Below, one piece after another: positions 1 to 9,362 of a DNA stretch of 64,000 bases (its first letter is position 1; every line of letters starts with the position of its first letter). The position numbers and the translations under genes are program-made. Where the stretch lies: contig JADJCU010000006.1 in NCBI GenBank assembly GCA_016703065.1, positions 180,985 to 244,984 on the forward strand, written 5' to 3'. Source of the stretch: a bacterium. GTDB taxonomy: Bacteria; Electryoneota; RPQS01. The notes under the pieces were generated by a model. The model was not told where the DNA came from. It did no database searches and worked only from the letters and a program-made list of their open reading frames with translations.

Positions 1-2
1 CC

Positions 3-437
3 AGCGGCCGAGATACGCACGAGTTACTGCGCGCCTTTCGGGAGGGGAATGCCAGTATTCTCCTTGGTTCTTCTGGAATGTGGGAGGGCATAGATCTGGT
101 TGGTGACGCGCTTGAACTGCTCGTCGTGGTCAAGTTGCCGTTTGATGTTCCCACCGATCCGTGGCAGGAGGCTCGAAGTGAACTCGCTGAGGCGCGAAAT
201 GAGGACGCTTTTCACACGTTGAGCATTCCCGCTTGCACGATTCGTTTACGGCAGGGCCTCGGACGTTTGATTCGGCATGCAGACGATCGTGGGGTCGCAA
301 TAATTGCGGACAACCGCTTACTGACCACTCGCTACGGTAAGGCGATGCAGCGAAGCCTGCCAGTTCCGCTTAGTCCGTTCGCGGATTCGTCCGCATTGAT
401 TCAAGATATTCACGAGTTTTTCAAATCACAATCATGA
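3..437 (+). CDS. DinG/Rad3-family ATP-dependent helicase, C-terminal part (partial)
   Basis: This is the C-terminal end of a superfamily 2 helicase of the DinG/XPD type, which unwinds DNA with ATP. The reading frame is open from the window edge, so the N-terminal part lies outside. The visible stretch has the typical motif V-VI region: a GMWEGIDLVGDALELL segment, a KLPF motif with DP and EAR after it, and RLRQGLGRLIRHADDRG, which carries the arginine-finger motif VI (QGxGRLIR). The first internal ATG lies inside the conserved motif, so it is not the true start. The stop overlaps the start of the next gene by four bases. Family assignment is firm; the exact subfamily (DinG or a YoaA-like relative) cannot be decided from the tail alone. 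Confidence 0.85.
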   Translation, partial: SGRDTHELLRAFREGNASILLGSSGMWEGIDLVGDALELLVVVKLPFDVPTDPWQEARSELAEARNEDAFHTLSIPACTIRLRQGLGRLIRHADDRGVAIIADNRLLTTRYGKAMQRSLPVPLSPFADSSALIQDIHEFFKSQS

Positions 438-853
438 TCCAAGCACTTGACCATATTGCGCTCGCGGTTCCCGACATTGACGAGGCGATCCGCGTCTGGA
501 GCACTCTGACCGGCGCAGCGCTCCTTCACCGCGAATTTGTTGAAGCACAGAATACGCACGTTGCGTTTCTCGATTTGGGCGGTTTTCGTCTCGAATTGAT
601 TGCGCCGGGGAGTCCTGAATCGACGGTCGCGAAATTCTTGGAAAAGCGCGGCCCGGGTTTACATCACATTGCGCTCAAATCTCCAGACGGTCAGCAGCAA
701 CTTACTGACTTTGCGAGTCGCGGCGCTCGCCTGATCAACGACAAACTTCGGCCCGGGGCGGAGAATACGATGGTGGGATTCGTGCATCCCGGAGCACTTG
801 GTGGCGTACTGGTGGAGGTCGTTGAGCATCCCGCTGCCGCGGATCACCGATAG
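434..853 (+). CDS. mce: Methylmalonyl-CoA epimerase
   Basis: This 139-residue protein belongs to the vicinal-oxygen-chelate fold. It would interconvert (R)- and (S)-methylmalonyl-CoA in the propionate/succinate pathway. It has the two-repeat layout of the family: a LDHIALAVPDID start, where the His is the expected metal ligand, then GPGLHHIALKS in the second half and a VLVEVVEH end whose Glu is the last metal ligand. The length is normal for the family. The ATG overlaps the stop of the helicase gene upstream, and uvrC begins two bases after its stop, so the three genes are probably cotranscribed. A lactoylglutathione-lyase-like relative is possible, but the pattern fits epimerases better. No mutase gene is visible in the window. 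Confidence 0.85.
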   Translation: MIQALDHIALAVPDIDEAIRVWSTLTGAALLHREFVEAQNTHVAFLDLGGFRLELIAPGSPESTVAKFLEKRGPGLHHIALKSPDGQQQLTDFASRGARLINDKLRPGAENTMVGFVHPGALGGVLVEVVEHPAAADHR

Positions 854-854
854 C

Positions 855-2694
855 GTGTCTGAATCCCTATCCGATAAACTTGAGAACCTGCCACACGATC
901 CCGGTGTCTATATTTTTCGGGATTCTAAGGGCAGGATTATCTATATCGGAAAGGCAAAGGTCCGGCGAAGCCGTCTGCGTAAGTATTGTGAAAAGGTCTC
1001 CGACGCTCGTCCGCAGTTTGAGCTCCTCTTTGCCAAGATCGCCGATCTTGAGCTCATCACGACAAAGACCGAATACGAAGCGCTCATACTGGAAAGCAAC
1101 CTCATCCGGAAGCACAAGCCGCGTTACAACGTTGCGCTGAAAGATGACAAGTCCCAACCGTATTTGCGCATCGTCAATGAGCCGTTTCCCCGCATATTTC
1201 TGACGCGCAGGCCAGAGCAGGATGGCTCAAAGCACTACGGTCCATACGGCGATTTGCGCTACCTCAAAGGGTTATTGCATGTCTTGCGCGGCATGCTGCA
1301 AATCCGCACGTGCAACTTGCCGCTCACGGTAGAATCGGTAGCGCGCGGCAAGTTCAAAGCGTGTCTTGAATTTCACCTTGGACGCTGCAACGCACCATGT
1401 ATCGGAAACGAGTCGTTAGAGGACTATGCTCGACGTGTCCGCGATTTCGCGTCTGTGATCAAGGGCCGCGGATCTGACATCATTGAACGGCTTCAGAACG
1501 ACATGGAGAAAGCATCAGACGAGTTGCGTTTCGAACGCGCGGCGCAGCTCCGGGATTGGCTTGCTTCAATCGAGAATCTGACTCGCAGGCAAACCATCAT
1601 CTCGCCCGAGCCCGTAGAGCGAGACATCATCGGCCTTGCCGTTCAGGATGAAGAGGGATGTCTTGTTGTCATGCAGGTTCGGAGCGGGCGGTTATTGGGT
1701 CGAGTGCAATATCCTATGAGGCTTGCCAAGGATACGCCGATGCCGGAAGTTCTTGCTCAAGCGATGCAGCAGTACTATACGCAGTCAAGCGTACCGGGCG
1801 AACTTGTGCTGCCGTTCGAACCTGTGGATTTCGAACCGTTGGCGCAATGGCTCCGCGAGCAGGCTGAGACCAAGCTCTCTCTGCGAATCCCATCCCGCGG
1901 AGAACGAGTGCAGATGGTTGACTTGGCGCAACGGAACGCTGAGCTGCAGCTAAACGGAGATGCTTCGCGCGTCAGCCAAACGCGAACGTATTCCAGCGAG
2001 TCTCACCGAATTGAAATTGAGGTTGGAGCTGAAGGACGTTCCGCGCGAGATCGTTGCCTTTGACAATTCAACTTTGATGGGTGAGCATCAAGTCGCCGGA
2101 ATGGTCGTTTATAGAATGGGAAGGCCCGCGCGCGCCGAGTATCGCCGTTTCAAGATCAAGACCGTAACCGGTCAGGATGATTTCGCGTCGATGCGGGAAG
2201 TTGTCACGAGGCGCTTTTCCCGATTGCTGCGCGAAGCGCAGCCGCTTCCTGATTTGATTCTGGTTGACGGCGGAAAGGGACAACTCGCCGCCGCTGTCGA
2301 AGCGTTAACTGCGCTCAGGCTAACGAGTGTTCCGGTCATTGGCCTCGCAAAGAAGCTCGAAGAGATTTATCGGCCCGGTGAGAGTGATCCGCACAATCTG
2401 CCCAAGACCTCATCCGCGCTTCATCTCTTGCAGCAGGTGCGAGATGAGGTTCACCGCTATGCGATCACGTACCACCGGCAGGTGCGCCAGAAGGAAGCGA
2501 TGGCTTCCGAACTGCAGGACATCCCCGGTATTGGACCCGCACGCCGCAAAGTACTTTTGACGCACTTTCGCAGTTTTCAACGTATTACCGAAGCAACTCG
2601 CGATGAGTTGCTCGAAATCAAAGGGATATCGCCCGAACTCGCAGAGCGAATTGTTAATTTCTTTCAGGAGAGGAAATTAGGTAAGACTTCATGA
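855..2694 (+). CDS. uvrC: Excinuclease ABC subunit C (one frameshift near 1955)
   Basis: UvrC makes both incisions around DNA damage in nucleotide excision repair, after recruitment by UvrB. The order of domains is complete: a GIY-YIG nuclease (GVYIF then YIGKAK, residues about 15-100), the Cys-rich linker, a UVR motif (ELRFERAAQLRDWL), the RNase H-like second nuclease with its Asp in IVAFDNSTLMG, a further Asp in ILVDGGKGQL and a His in DEVHRYAITYHR, and C-terminal helix-hairpin-helix motifs (LQDIPGIGPARRKVLL). The frame breaks near position 1955, where one extra G in AACGGAG explains the shift: AELQLN continues as EMLRASAKRER in the next frame. I take this as a base-calling error. The GTG at 855 is chosen because it begins MSESLSDKLENLPHDPGVY, just after mce. 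Confidence 0.9.
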
Positions 2695-4933
2695 CGCCCG
2701 CCTATCCCACCGTTACCTTGGATACTGCACTGTCGCACGGACTCTCGCAGGAGGAATACGAGCGCATTCTGACTATACTTGGTCGCATCCCGACCTTTGT
2801 CGAGTTGGGTATCTTCTCCGCAATGTGGTCTGAACACTGCTCATACAAGAATTCGATACTCGAATTGAAGCGCCTGCCGCGCAAAGGTGACTGTGTGCTC
2901 GTTGAAGCAGGCGAAGAAAATGCCGGTTTAATTGACATCGGTGACGGTCTGGCGGTCTGTTTCAAGATCGAGAGCCACAATCACCCGTCAGCTATTGAGC
3001 CGTTTCAAGGTGCGGCTACCGGCGTAGGCGGAATCTTGCGCGACATCTTTTCGATGGGTGCGCGACCGATTGCAGCACTAAATTCGTTGCGATTTGGCGA
3101 CCCTGCACATCCCCGGACTGCCCAGCTGCTCGAAGGGGTCGTTCGCGGCATCAGTCACTACGGAAACTGCTTCGGTGTTCCAACGGTCGCAGGTGAGATA
3201 TATTTCGACGCCTCGTACAATGAGAACCCCCTCGTCAACGCCATGGCTGTCGGCGTCGTTGACGTCAACAAGATTATCAAGGGCGCCGCGAAAGGTGCCG
3301 GGAATCCGGTATTCGTCGTTGGATCATCAACCGGGCGTGACGGTATTCACGGAGCATCCTTCGCTTCCGAGGACCTTTCTGAGTCCTCAAAAGAGAAACG
3401 CCCGTCCGTTCAAATCGCCGATCCATTCAAAGAAAAACTGCTGCTTGAAGCGACTCTTGAACTTGCAGGCACGGACGCGCTCGTCGGCTTGCAGGACATG
3501 GGTGCAGCGGGTATCTGCTGCTCCTGCAGTGAGACTCCCGCCCGTGGCGGTACTGGTATTGATCTTGATGTCAACAAAGTGTCGCGCCGTGAGGCAGGCA
3601 TGAATGCTTATGAGATTTGTCTCTCTGAGTCGCAAGAGCGCATGCTCGTCATTCTTGAGCGCGGCAAAGAACATCTCGCGCGTGAGATATTCGGTAAATG
3701 GGATCTCCATGCCGACGAAGTCGGCGTCGTTACGGATGACAAGCAATTCACGATTCACGAAAGCGGCAAAGTCGTTGGGCGGATTTCAGCGGACGACCTG
3801 GTACTTGGCGGCGGCGCGCCGCAGTACAGACGCGAGTTCGAGCGACCCGCGTATCTCGACTCGCTCCTAAGTTTTGATCCAACACATTTGCCCGATCCAG
3901 CTGATTGGAATGAGGCATTGCTTGCCTTGCTTGGATCCGCGAATATTGGCAGCCGACGTGCGATCTTCGAGCAATACGACCATACCATAGGAGCAGCGAC
4001 TGCACAGGGTGGAGGGGCCACTGACGCGGGCGTTGTTCGCGTGCCGGGCACGAACATGGGACTCGCCATGTCAGTTGACTGCAATTCGCGGTATGTCTCG
4101 GTTGATCCCTATCGCGGCACCGCGCACGCTGTGCTTGAAGGAGCGCGAAACGTGGCTTGTGCCGGTGCGGTTCCAGTGGGTATTACCAATTGCCTCAACT
4201 TTGCCAATCCCAATAAGCCGCAGAACTACTACTTCTTCCACGAAGCGATCAGCGGAATGTCGGATGCTTGCGTCGCTCTCAACATTCCGGTGACTGGCGG
4301 AAACGTCTCGTTTTACAATGAGTCTCCGGCAGGACCTGTACGCCCGACACCGGTTATCGGCATGGTCGGCGTCCTTGATGACGTGAGCAAACATGTGCGA
4401 ATCGGTTTCCAGACCGAAGGTGATTTCGTCGCGCTGCTTGGGAGTATCGGACCGGACCTCGGCTGCAGCGAGTATCTCGCAGTGCAGCACAATGTCATTG
4501 CTGGCGCGCCGCCCAAGCTCGATCTGGACGCCAATCTGCGACTAATTCGGCTCTTGCCACGGTTAGCCGCGGATGGCGTCCTGGCCTCGGCCCACGACAT
4601 TTCTGAAGGGGGCCTCGCCGTCGCCATTGCGGAATCCTGCCTTGCCGGGAACAACGGTGTTATTCTGACGTTTCCTTGGAAGGAGAGGGTCGTCGATACG
4701 TTATTCGCGGAGTCCGCCGGTTGCGCGGTGGTCAGTGTTACCCACGAAAACTGGCCTGCCCTGAAGCAGATGTGCGAACAGCACGGTGTCAGCCTGCAGA
4801 TGCTAGGGAGAGTGGGCGGAGAGCTCATCGTGATCAACGACTGGATTGCCCTCCCCTTGAACTTGCTTAGGATGTCCATGAGAATGCCTTGCCCCGGCTG
4901 CTTGGCCGGGCCGTCATCCCAACATCCATGTAA
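2691..4933 (+). CDS. purL: Phosphoribosylformylglycinamidine synthase, PurL small-type subunit (frameshift near 4869)
   Basis: PurL catalyses the ATP-dependent conversion of FGAR to FGAM in purine synthesis, using ammonia from a separate PurQ glutaminase. About 748 residues is the length of the small PurL of the PurLQS system, not of the fused long form. Seen in the sequence are the N-terminal SAMWSEHCSYKNS motif with its His, the active-site ESHNHPSAIEPFQGAATG region, and the two-fold AIRS-like repeat with AHDISEGGLAVA near the C-terminus. The ATG overlaps the uvrC stop (ATGA). A one-base loss near 4869 puts the last residues out of frame; restoring it gives RDVHENALPRLLGRAVIPTSM and a TAA at 4931-4933. 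No purQ or purS is in the window. Confidence 0.93.
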
Positions 4934-4972
4934 CACTTAGTAAACATTGTTTTTACACGCGAACCACTTGTA

Positions 4973-5001
4973 TTGCGTTTCGTGACTAATTTGTTTATAT
5001 T
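4973..5001 (+). promoter_or_regulatory. Sigma70-type promoter for tRNA-Arg
   Basis: A TTGCGT -35 box (4973-4978) and a TATATT -10 box (4996-5001) are separated by exactly 17 bases in an AT-rich stretch between purL and the tRNA. Transcription would start near 5008, about 34 bases before the tRNA, and could run on into the membrane-protein gene. This is inferred from consensus only. Confidence 0.6.
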
Positions 5002-5041
5002 AATGGGTTAAATGGGTCGCTTGGCCGGCACCCGTCGAAAT

Positions 5042-5113
5042 ACCCCCGTAGCTCAGTGGATAGAGCACCGGCCTCCGGAGCCGGGAGCATGGGTTCGAGT
5101 CCCGTCGGGGGTG
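5042..5113 (+). tRNA. tRNA-Arg(CCG)
   Basis: The full cloverleaf can be drawn. The acceptor ACCCCCG pairs with CGGGGGT, and the D-arm has GCTCAGTGGATAGAGC. The anticodon stem CCGGC/GCCGG encloses the loop CTCCGGA, giving anticodon CCG. The T-arm has the GGGTTCGAGTCCC core. No CCA is encoded. Confidence 0.95.
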
Positions 5114-5127
5114 CAACTCCTTTTCTA

Positions 5128-5457
5128 ATGAGTTCTGAAGAGACACCGCACATTCCAACAGAGGAACAGGAAATCAGCGAAGACGAGAAACTGCTCGCCG
5201 TCCTCGCCTATGTGCCGTTCGTCTGTTTTGTCGCATTTTTTAAGCGCGATGAATCTGCTTTTGTTGCCGGACACGTTCGCCTTGGTATGGCGCTGTTCTT
5301 CATTGAAGTGCTGGCCATGCTTTTGCGCTTTCGTTTCATCTGGGACCTTGTACTATTCTTCTGCATCGTGCTTGCCGGCCTCGGTATCATGAATGTCTTC
5401 CGTGGCCGCGGCTTCTTCGTCCCTTTTTTGTCAGATTTGTTCAGCCGCAAATTCTGA
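5128..5457 (+). CDS. Small membrane protein, DUF4870-like
   Basis: This predicted protein of about 109 residues has a short acidic N-terminus (about 25 residues rich in Glu) followed by three hydrophobic stretches: one at the LLAVLAYVPFVCFVAFF segment, one around GMALFFIEVLAMLLRF, and one around LVLFFCIVLAGLGIMNVF. The layout resembles DUF4870/TM2-like small membrane proteins, where a GHVRLGMALF-type motif lies between the helices; the molecular function of these is unknown. The ATG at 5128 is chosen because earlier in-frame starts lie inside the tRNA. It may share the tRNA-Arg promoter. Confidence 0.7.
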   Translation: MSSEETPHIPTEEQEISEDEKLLAVLAYVPFVCFVAFFKRDESAFVAGHVRLGMALFFIEVLAMLLRFRFIWDLVLFFCIVLAGLGIMNVFRGRGFFVPFLSDLFSRKF

Positions 5458-5502
5458 CCTTGGCCTACCGATAATTCCTTACCTACTTGTGGAGTTGTTC
5501 GC

Positions 5503-6774
5503 TTGAGACTGTCCGAAAAGGTCGCCCAATTCCAGACCGCCCGCCAGGTCATGGCGCACGGCGTATATCCTTATTTCCGGGCGATTGAGTCGGATCAAGA
5601 TGCCGTCGTGAAGATTGATGGCCGTGATATTCTCATGCTCGGCTCCAACAACTACCTTGGCCTGACCAATCACCCCAAGGTCAAAGAAGCGGCGAAGGAC
5701 GCTGTGATGCGCTTCGGTGCCGGGTGCGCCGGCTCGCGCTTTTTGAACGGCACTCTGAGTATTCACAAGGAATGCGAGGACCGGCTCGCTGAATTCCTCC
5801 GCAAGGAAGCTGTCCTGCTCTTCACAACCGGCTATCAGGCAAATGTCGGCGCGATTGCCACGCTGGCTGCCCGCAATATGTGGATCATTGCCGATGCCCT
5901 TTCACATGCATCCATTATCGATGCCGCCCGCCTGTCCTTCGCCCGCACCGCGAAATTCAAACATAACGACGTTGAAGACTTGAAGCGTCTGCTCGAAGTG
6001 CATAAGGACGACGATGTCATCGTCGTTACCGAAGGCGTCTTCTCGATGGAAGGTGACACTGCGGATTTGCCTGCAATAGTCAAACTCTGCCAGAAGTACG
6101 ATGTTGATCTGCTTCTTGACGATGCGCATGGCGTTGGTGTATATGGCCCGCACGGTGACGGCACGGCTGGACATTTCGGCTTGACGAATGATACTGATCT
6201 CATTGTCGGCACCTTCTCGAAATCCCTTGCCGCAATCGGCGGCTTCGTGGCAGCTTCAGAAGACATTGTGCACTATCTTAAGCATCACGCACGCGCTCTA
6301 ATCTTCTCCGCGAGTCCGCCTCCAGCTACGGTCGGCGCCGTGCTGGCTGCCCTGAAGATCATCGATCAAGAGCCTGAGCGTCGCGATCTTTTGTGGCGCA
6401 ACGCAAACTACCTCCGCGACGGCTTGCGCACTCTCGGACTTGACACGGGACACAGCAACACTCCTATAATTCCTGTTGTTGTCGGCGACGCAATGGACTC
6501 GTTCCGCGTCTGTCGGCTCATGCAGGATGAAGGTGTGTTCATAAATCCAGTCGTACCGCCCGCCGTGCAACCCGGACAGAGCCTGATTCGCTTCTCAGTA
6601 ATGAGCACGCATACTCTCGAACAGCTCGATTTTGCGCTGGACAAAATCGGCCAGATCGCCAAGAAGATCACTTTCCACGCGGAGGTTCCTAATTCCGATC
6701 CGCATCCAAACGGTCTCGGACCAGAAGGCGCTCAATCAGTATCTGAAGTTCCCGTGGAAAGTACAGGCCGCTGA
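5503..6774 (+). CDS. PLP-dependent acyltransferase, serine-palmitoyltransferase-like (AOS family)
   Basis: This is an alpha-oxoamine synthase: a PLP enzyme that condenses an amino acid with an acyl-CoA or acyl-ACP. The cofactor lysine is K240 in GTFSKSLAAIGGFVA, the PLP-binding Asp-His lies in LLDDAHGVGVYG, and the N-terminal half has the LGSNNYLGLT and GTLSIHKECE motifs. The segment YLKHHARALIFSASPPPA matches serine palmitoyltransferases better than BioF or Kbl, so sphingoid-base synthesis is the best call; a cysteate-using sulfonolipid enzyme is an alternative. A TTG start at 5503 follows a GTGGAG ribosome site. Its 3' end overlaps the GNAT gene, and the last 30 or so residues look unlike the family, so a small indel near 6685 is possible. 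Confidence 0.8.
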   Translation: MRLSEKVAQFQTARQVMAHGVYPYFRAIESDQDAVVKIDGRDILMLGSNNYLGLTNHPKVKEAAKDAVMRFGAGCAGSRFLNGTLSIHKECEDRLAEFLRKEAVLLFTTGYQANVGAIATLAARNMWIIADALSHASIIDAARLSFARTAKFKHNDVEDLKRLLEVHKDDDVIVVTEGVFSMEGDTADLPAIVKLCQKYDVDLLLDDAHGVGVYGPHGDGTAGHFGLTNDTDLIVGTFSKSLAAIGGFVAASEDIVHYLKHHARALIFSASPPPATVGAVLAALKIIDQEPERRDLLWRNANYLRDGLRTLGLDTGHSNTPIIPVVVGDAMDSFRVCRLMQDEGVFINPVVPPAVQPGQSLIRFSVMSTHTLEQLDFALDKIGQIAKKITFHAEVPNSDPHPNGLGPEGAQSVSEVPVESTGR

Positions 6775-7807
6775 TCCCGCTTGGGTTCCGCCCCTCCTGT
6801 TCGACCAGCGGCAGCTTTTTTCCGCGAAACACCCGTTCCATCGTCATGCTGATGTCGAGCATTACCTTGCATTCGACGAAACCGGTCAACTGGTTGGCAG
6901 AATCAGCGCCATCGCTAATCATGCCCACAACAAGTTCTGGAATGACAAAGTCGGTTTCTTCGGCTTCTTCGAATGCGTCAATAGTCCGTCGGCCGCTGCG
7001 GCCCTGATCTCGGCCGCCGAAAAATTCCTGAAGTCACGGGGCCTCGACACGATGCGAGGCCCAATGAATTTTTCGACCAATGAAGAGTGCGGTTTGCTCG
7101 TCGACGGCTTTGATACTCCGCCTGCCGTAATGATGACACATAACCCGCCGCACTACAGCGCGCTGTTGGAAGGCACGGGACTGGTGAAGGCGCAAGACCT
7201 GCTTGCGTATCAGATGTTCATTGGCCAATTGAGTGACCGTGTGCGTGCCTTGGGAAAGAAGCTCGAAGAACGGCTTGATATCAGGTTCCGTTTCTTCAAC
7301 AAAAAGGACTTCAAAGGCGAGGTCGAGCGTTTCAAGACGATTTACAATTCGGCCTGGGAGCAGAATTGGGGATTTGTGCCGATGACCGAAGAAGAGATTG
7401 ATGTCATGGCGGCAAACCTCAAGATGGTGTTTGATCCGCGGTTGATTCAATTCGCGGAGACCGCAGAAGGAAAAGCGGTCGGATTCATCCTGGCATTGCC
7501 GGATCTAAACGTCATCTTCAAGCAGCTAAATGGCAGGCTCTTCCCGCTCGGGATCATCAGATTGCTTCTTGGAAAACACAAGGTAGGCCGTGCACGTGTG
7601 CTGGCGATGGGTGTTCTGCCAGAGTATCGCAAGAAGGGCATTGACACCGTGCTGTACCTGCGAGCGTATGAAGCTGGAACTGCGGTTGGCTACAACTGGG
7701 GTGAGTTTTCATGGATACTCGCGGACAATACGATGATGACCAGCGCTGCCGAAAGCATGGGATCTCGCGCCTATAAGACCTGGCGTATTTACGAAAAACG
7801 TATCTAA
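6692..7807 (+). CDS. GNAT-fold N-acyltransferase-like protein, possible bacterial ceramide synthase
   Basis: This protein of about 370 residues belongs to a GNAT-like family found in many bacteria beside serine palmitoyltransferase genes. Seen here are the N-terminal FPWKVQAADPAWVPPLLF motif, VGFFGFFECV, RGPMNFSTNEECGLLVDGF and, near the C-terminus, the acyl-CoA-binding-like RVLAMGVLPEYRKKGIDTVLY (arginine/glycine loop). In Caulobacter a GNAT-type protein was shown to act as ceramide synthase; the same role here is inference from the neighbouring gene. The start is uncertain. The conserved part begins about 6695, a GGAGG lies at 6681-6685, and only an ATT codon sits at a suitable distance, so the ATG at 6632 or a base error in the start codon are alternatives. 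Confidence 0.7.
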   Translation: MPIRIQTVSDQKALNQYLKFPWKVQAADPAWVPPLLFDQRQLFSAKHPFHRHADVEHYLAFDETGQLVGRISAIANHAHNKFWNDKVGFFGFFECVNSPSAAAALISAAEKFLKSRGLDTMRGPMNFSTNEECGLLVDGFDTPPAVMMTHNPPHYSALLEGTGLVKAQDLLAYQMFIGQLSDRVRALGKKLEERLDIRFRFFNKKDFKGEVERFKTIYNSAWEQNWGFVPMTEEEIDVMAANLKMVFDPRLIQFAETAEGKAVGFILALPDLNVIFKQLNGRLFPLGIIRLLLGKHKVGRARVLAMGVLPEYRKKGIDTVLYLRAYEAGTAVGYNWGEFSWILADNTMMTSAAESMGSRAYKTWRIYEKRI

Positions 7808-7818
7808 AGTGAATTGAC

Positions 7819-9362
7819 ATGTTTGCCGACGTCACCACTGCCGCACTGCTTGGAGTAGACGCCTATCGCGTTCGCTCAGAGTGCCATTTGGAAAATGGTG
7901 AACGCAATTTCACGATCGTAGGTTTACCAGACAACGCGGTCAAGGAAGCGCGTGAACGCGTTGCCGCGGCCATTCAGAATTCCGGATTCGCTTTGCCGCA
8001 GCGGCGGATTACGGTCAACCTCGCTCCGGCGAATATTCGCAAAGAAGGCAGCGGCTTTGATTTGCCCATTGCGGTCGGGATCCTTGGTGCGTCCGGTCAG
8101 CTGGCTCCGGAGCCCTCGATAACTGCGCGTTGGTCGGAGGCTGGCACTCGATGGTCACGTCCGGGCAGTGCGCGGCGTTCTGCCTATCGCCGCAGGTTTG
8201 CGCCGGGAAGGTGTGCGCAAACTACTTGTACCTGAAAGCCAATGCGCAGGAAGCCGCGCTAATCCCTGAAGTCGAAGTTTACCCGGTAGCCAGTTTGCGT
8301 GACGCCGTGGATTTTGTCAATGGAATCGCTCCGATCAACCGCTACACCGTTGACCATCACCGACTGTTTGACGAATCACGCGAGCCCGTCGGAGATTTTA
8401 GTGACGTCCGCGGACAACAGTCCGTCAAGCGGGCGCTTGAGGTGGCGGCTGCCGGATCGCATAACGTCTTGATGATCGGGCCGCCCGGTTCGGGAAAGAC
8501 GATGCTCGCTAAGCGGCTACCGGGGATTCTGCCCGAATTCAGTCTTGACGAAGCGCTCGAAACAACGCGCGTTCATTCTGTAGCCGGACTCCTCAAGAGT
8601 GGACAGGCCATAGTCGCGAATCGCCCGTTTCGTTCTCCGCACCACACCGTGTCCGATGCGGGCCTAATCGGTGGAGGTATGATTCCGCGACCCGGCGAAG
8701 TTTCTCTTGCGCATCATGGCGTGCTCTTTCTCGATGAACTCCCGGAATTCCACAAGAACGTCCTCGAAGTTCTGCGCCAACCGCTCGAAGATGGAGTCGT
8801 GACGCTCTCCCGCGCAGCGGTGACGCTATCCTATCCGGCTCAATTCATGCTCATCGCCGCGATGAACCCTTGTCCGTGCGGCTTCGCCACCGATCCCGAC
8901 CGCGAATGCAAATGCACTCCTGAGCAGATTCGCCGCTACGTATCGAAAATCTCCGGTCCACTTCTCGATCGCATTGACCTCCATGTTGAGGTGCCGCGAG
9001 TTTCTTGGAACGAACTGTCGTCACCGGCCGAGCGCGACGACACGATTCATATTCGCCGCCGCGTTGATCTTGCGCGCCGCAAACAGCGTGATCGATTCGA
9101 GAAACACCGCTCAGACCTCTATTCAAACTCGCAAATGAGTAATAAGGAGATCGAACAGTTCGCGCCAATCGACGCGCACTCGCTTGAACTCCTAAGGCAA
9201 GTTGTTGAGAACATGGGGCTATCCGCACGGGCCTACCATCGCATTCGAAAAGTCGCGCGGACAATCGCCGATCTGGAAGGAACTGACGAGATACAGCTGG
9301 TACATGTCACCGAAGCCGTACAGTATCGCTCGCTCGACAGACTCGGAGAACTGGTCGGATGA
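7819..9362 (+). CDS. comM: ComM/YifB-family Mg-chelatase-like AAA ATPase (indel cluster 8115-8235)
   Basis: ComM is a hexameric AAA+ helicase that promotes branch migration when DNA is integrated during transformation. The N-terminal domain begins with VTTAALLGVDAYRVRSECHL and has IVGLPDNAVKEARERV. The AAA part has a Walker A (GPPGSGKTMLAKRLPG), the family motif SPHHTVSDAGLIGGG, a Walker B (VLFLDELPEF) and the Cys-rich NPCPCGF. The total of about 514 residues is normal. Between 8115 and 8235 the frame changes three times. The expected residues can be followed across all frames (CALVGG, then ELALDGHVRAVRGVLPIAA, then NAQEAALIPEVEVY), so the gene is whole apart from small indels. Confidence 0.9.
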
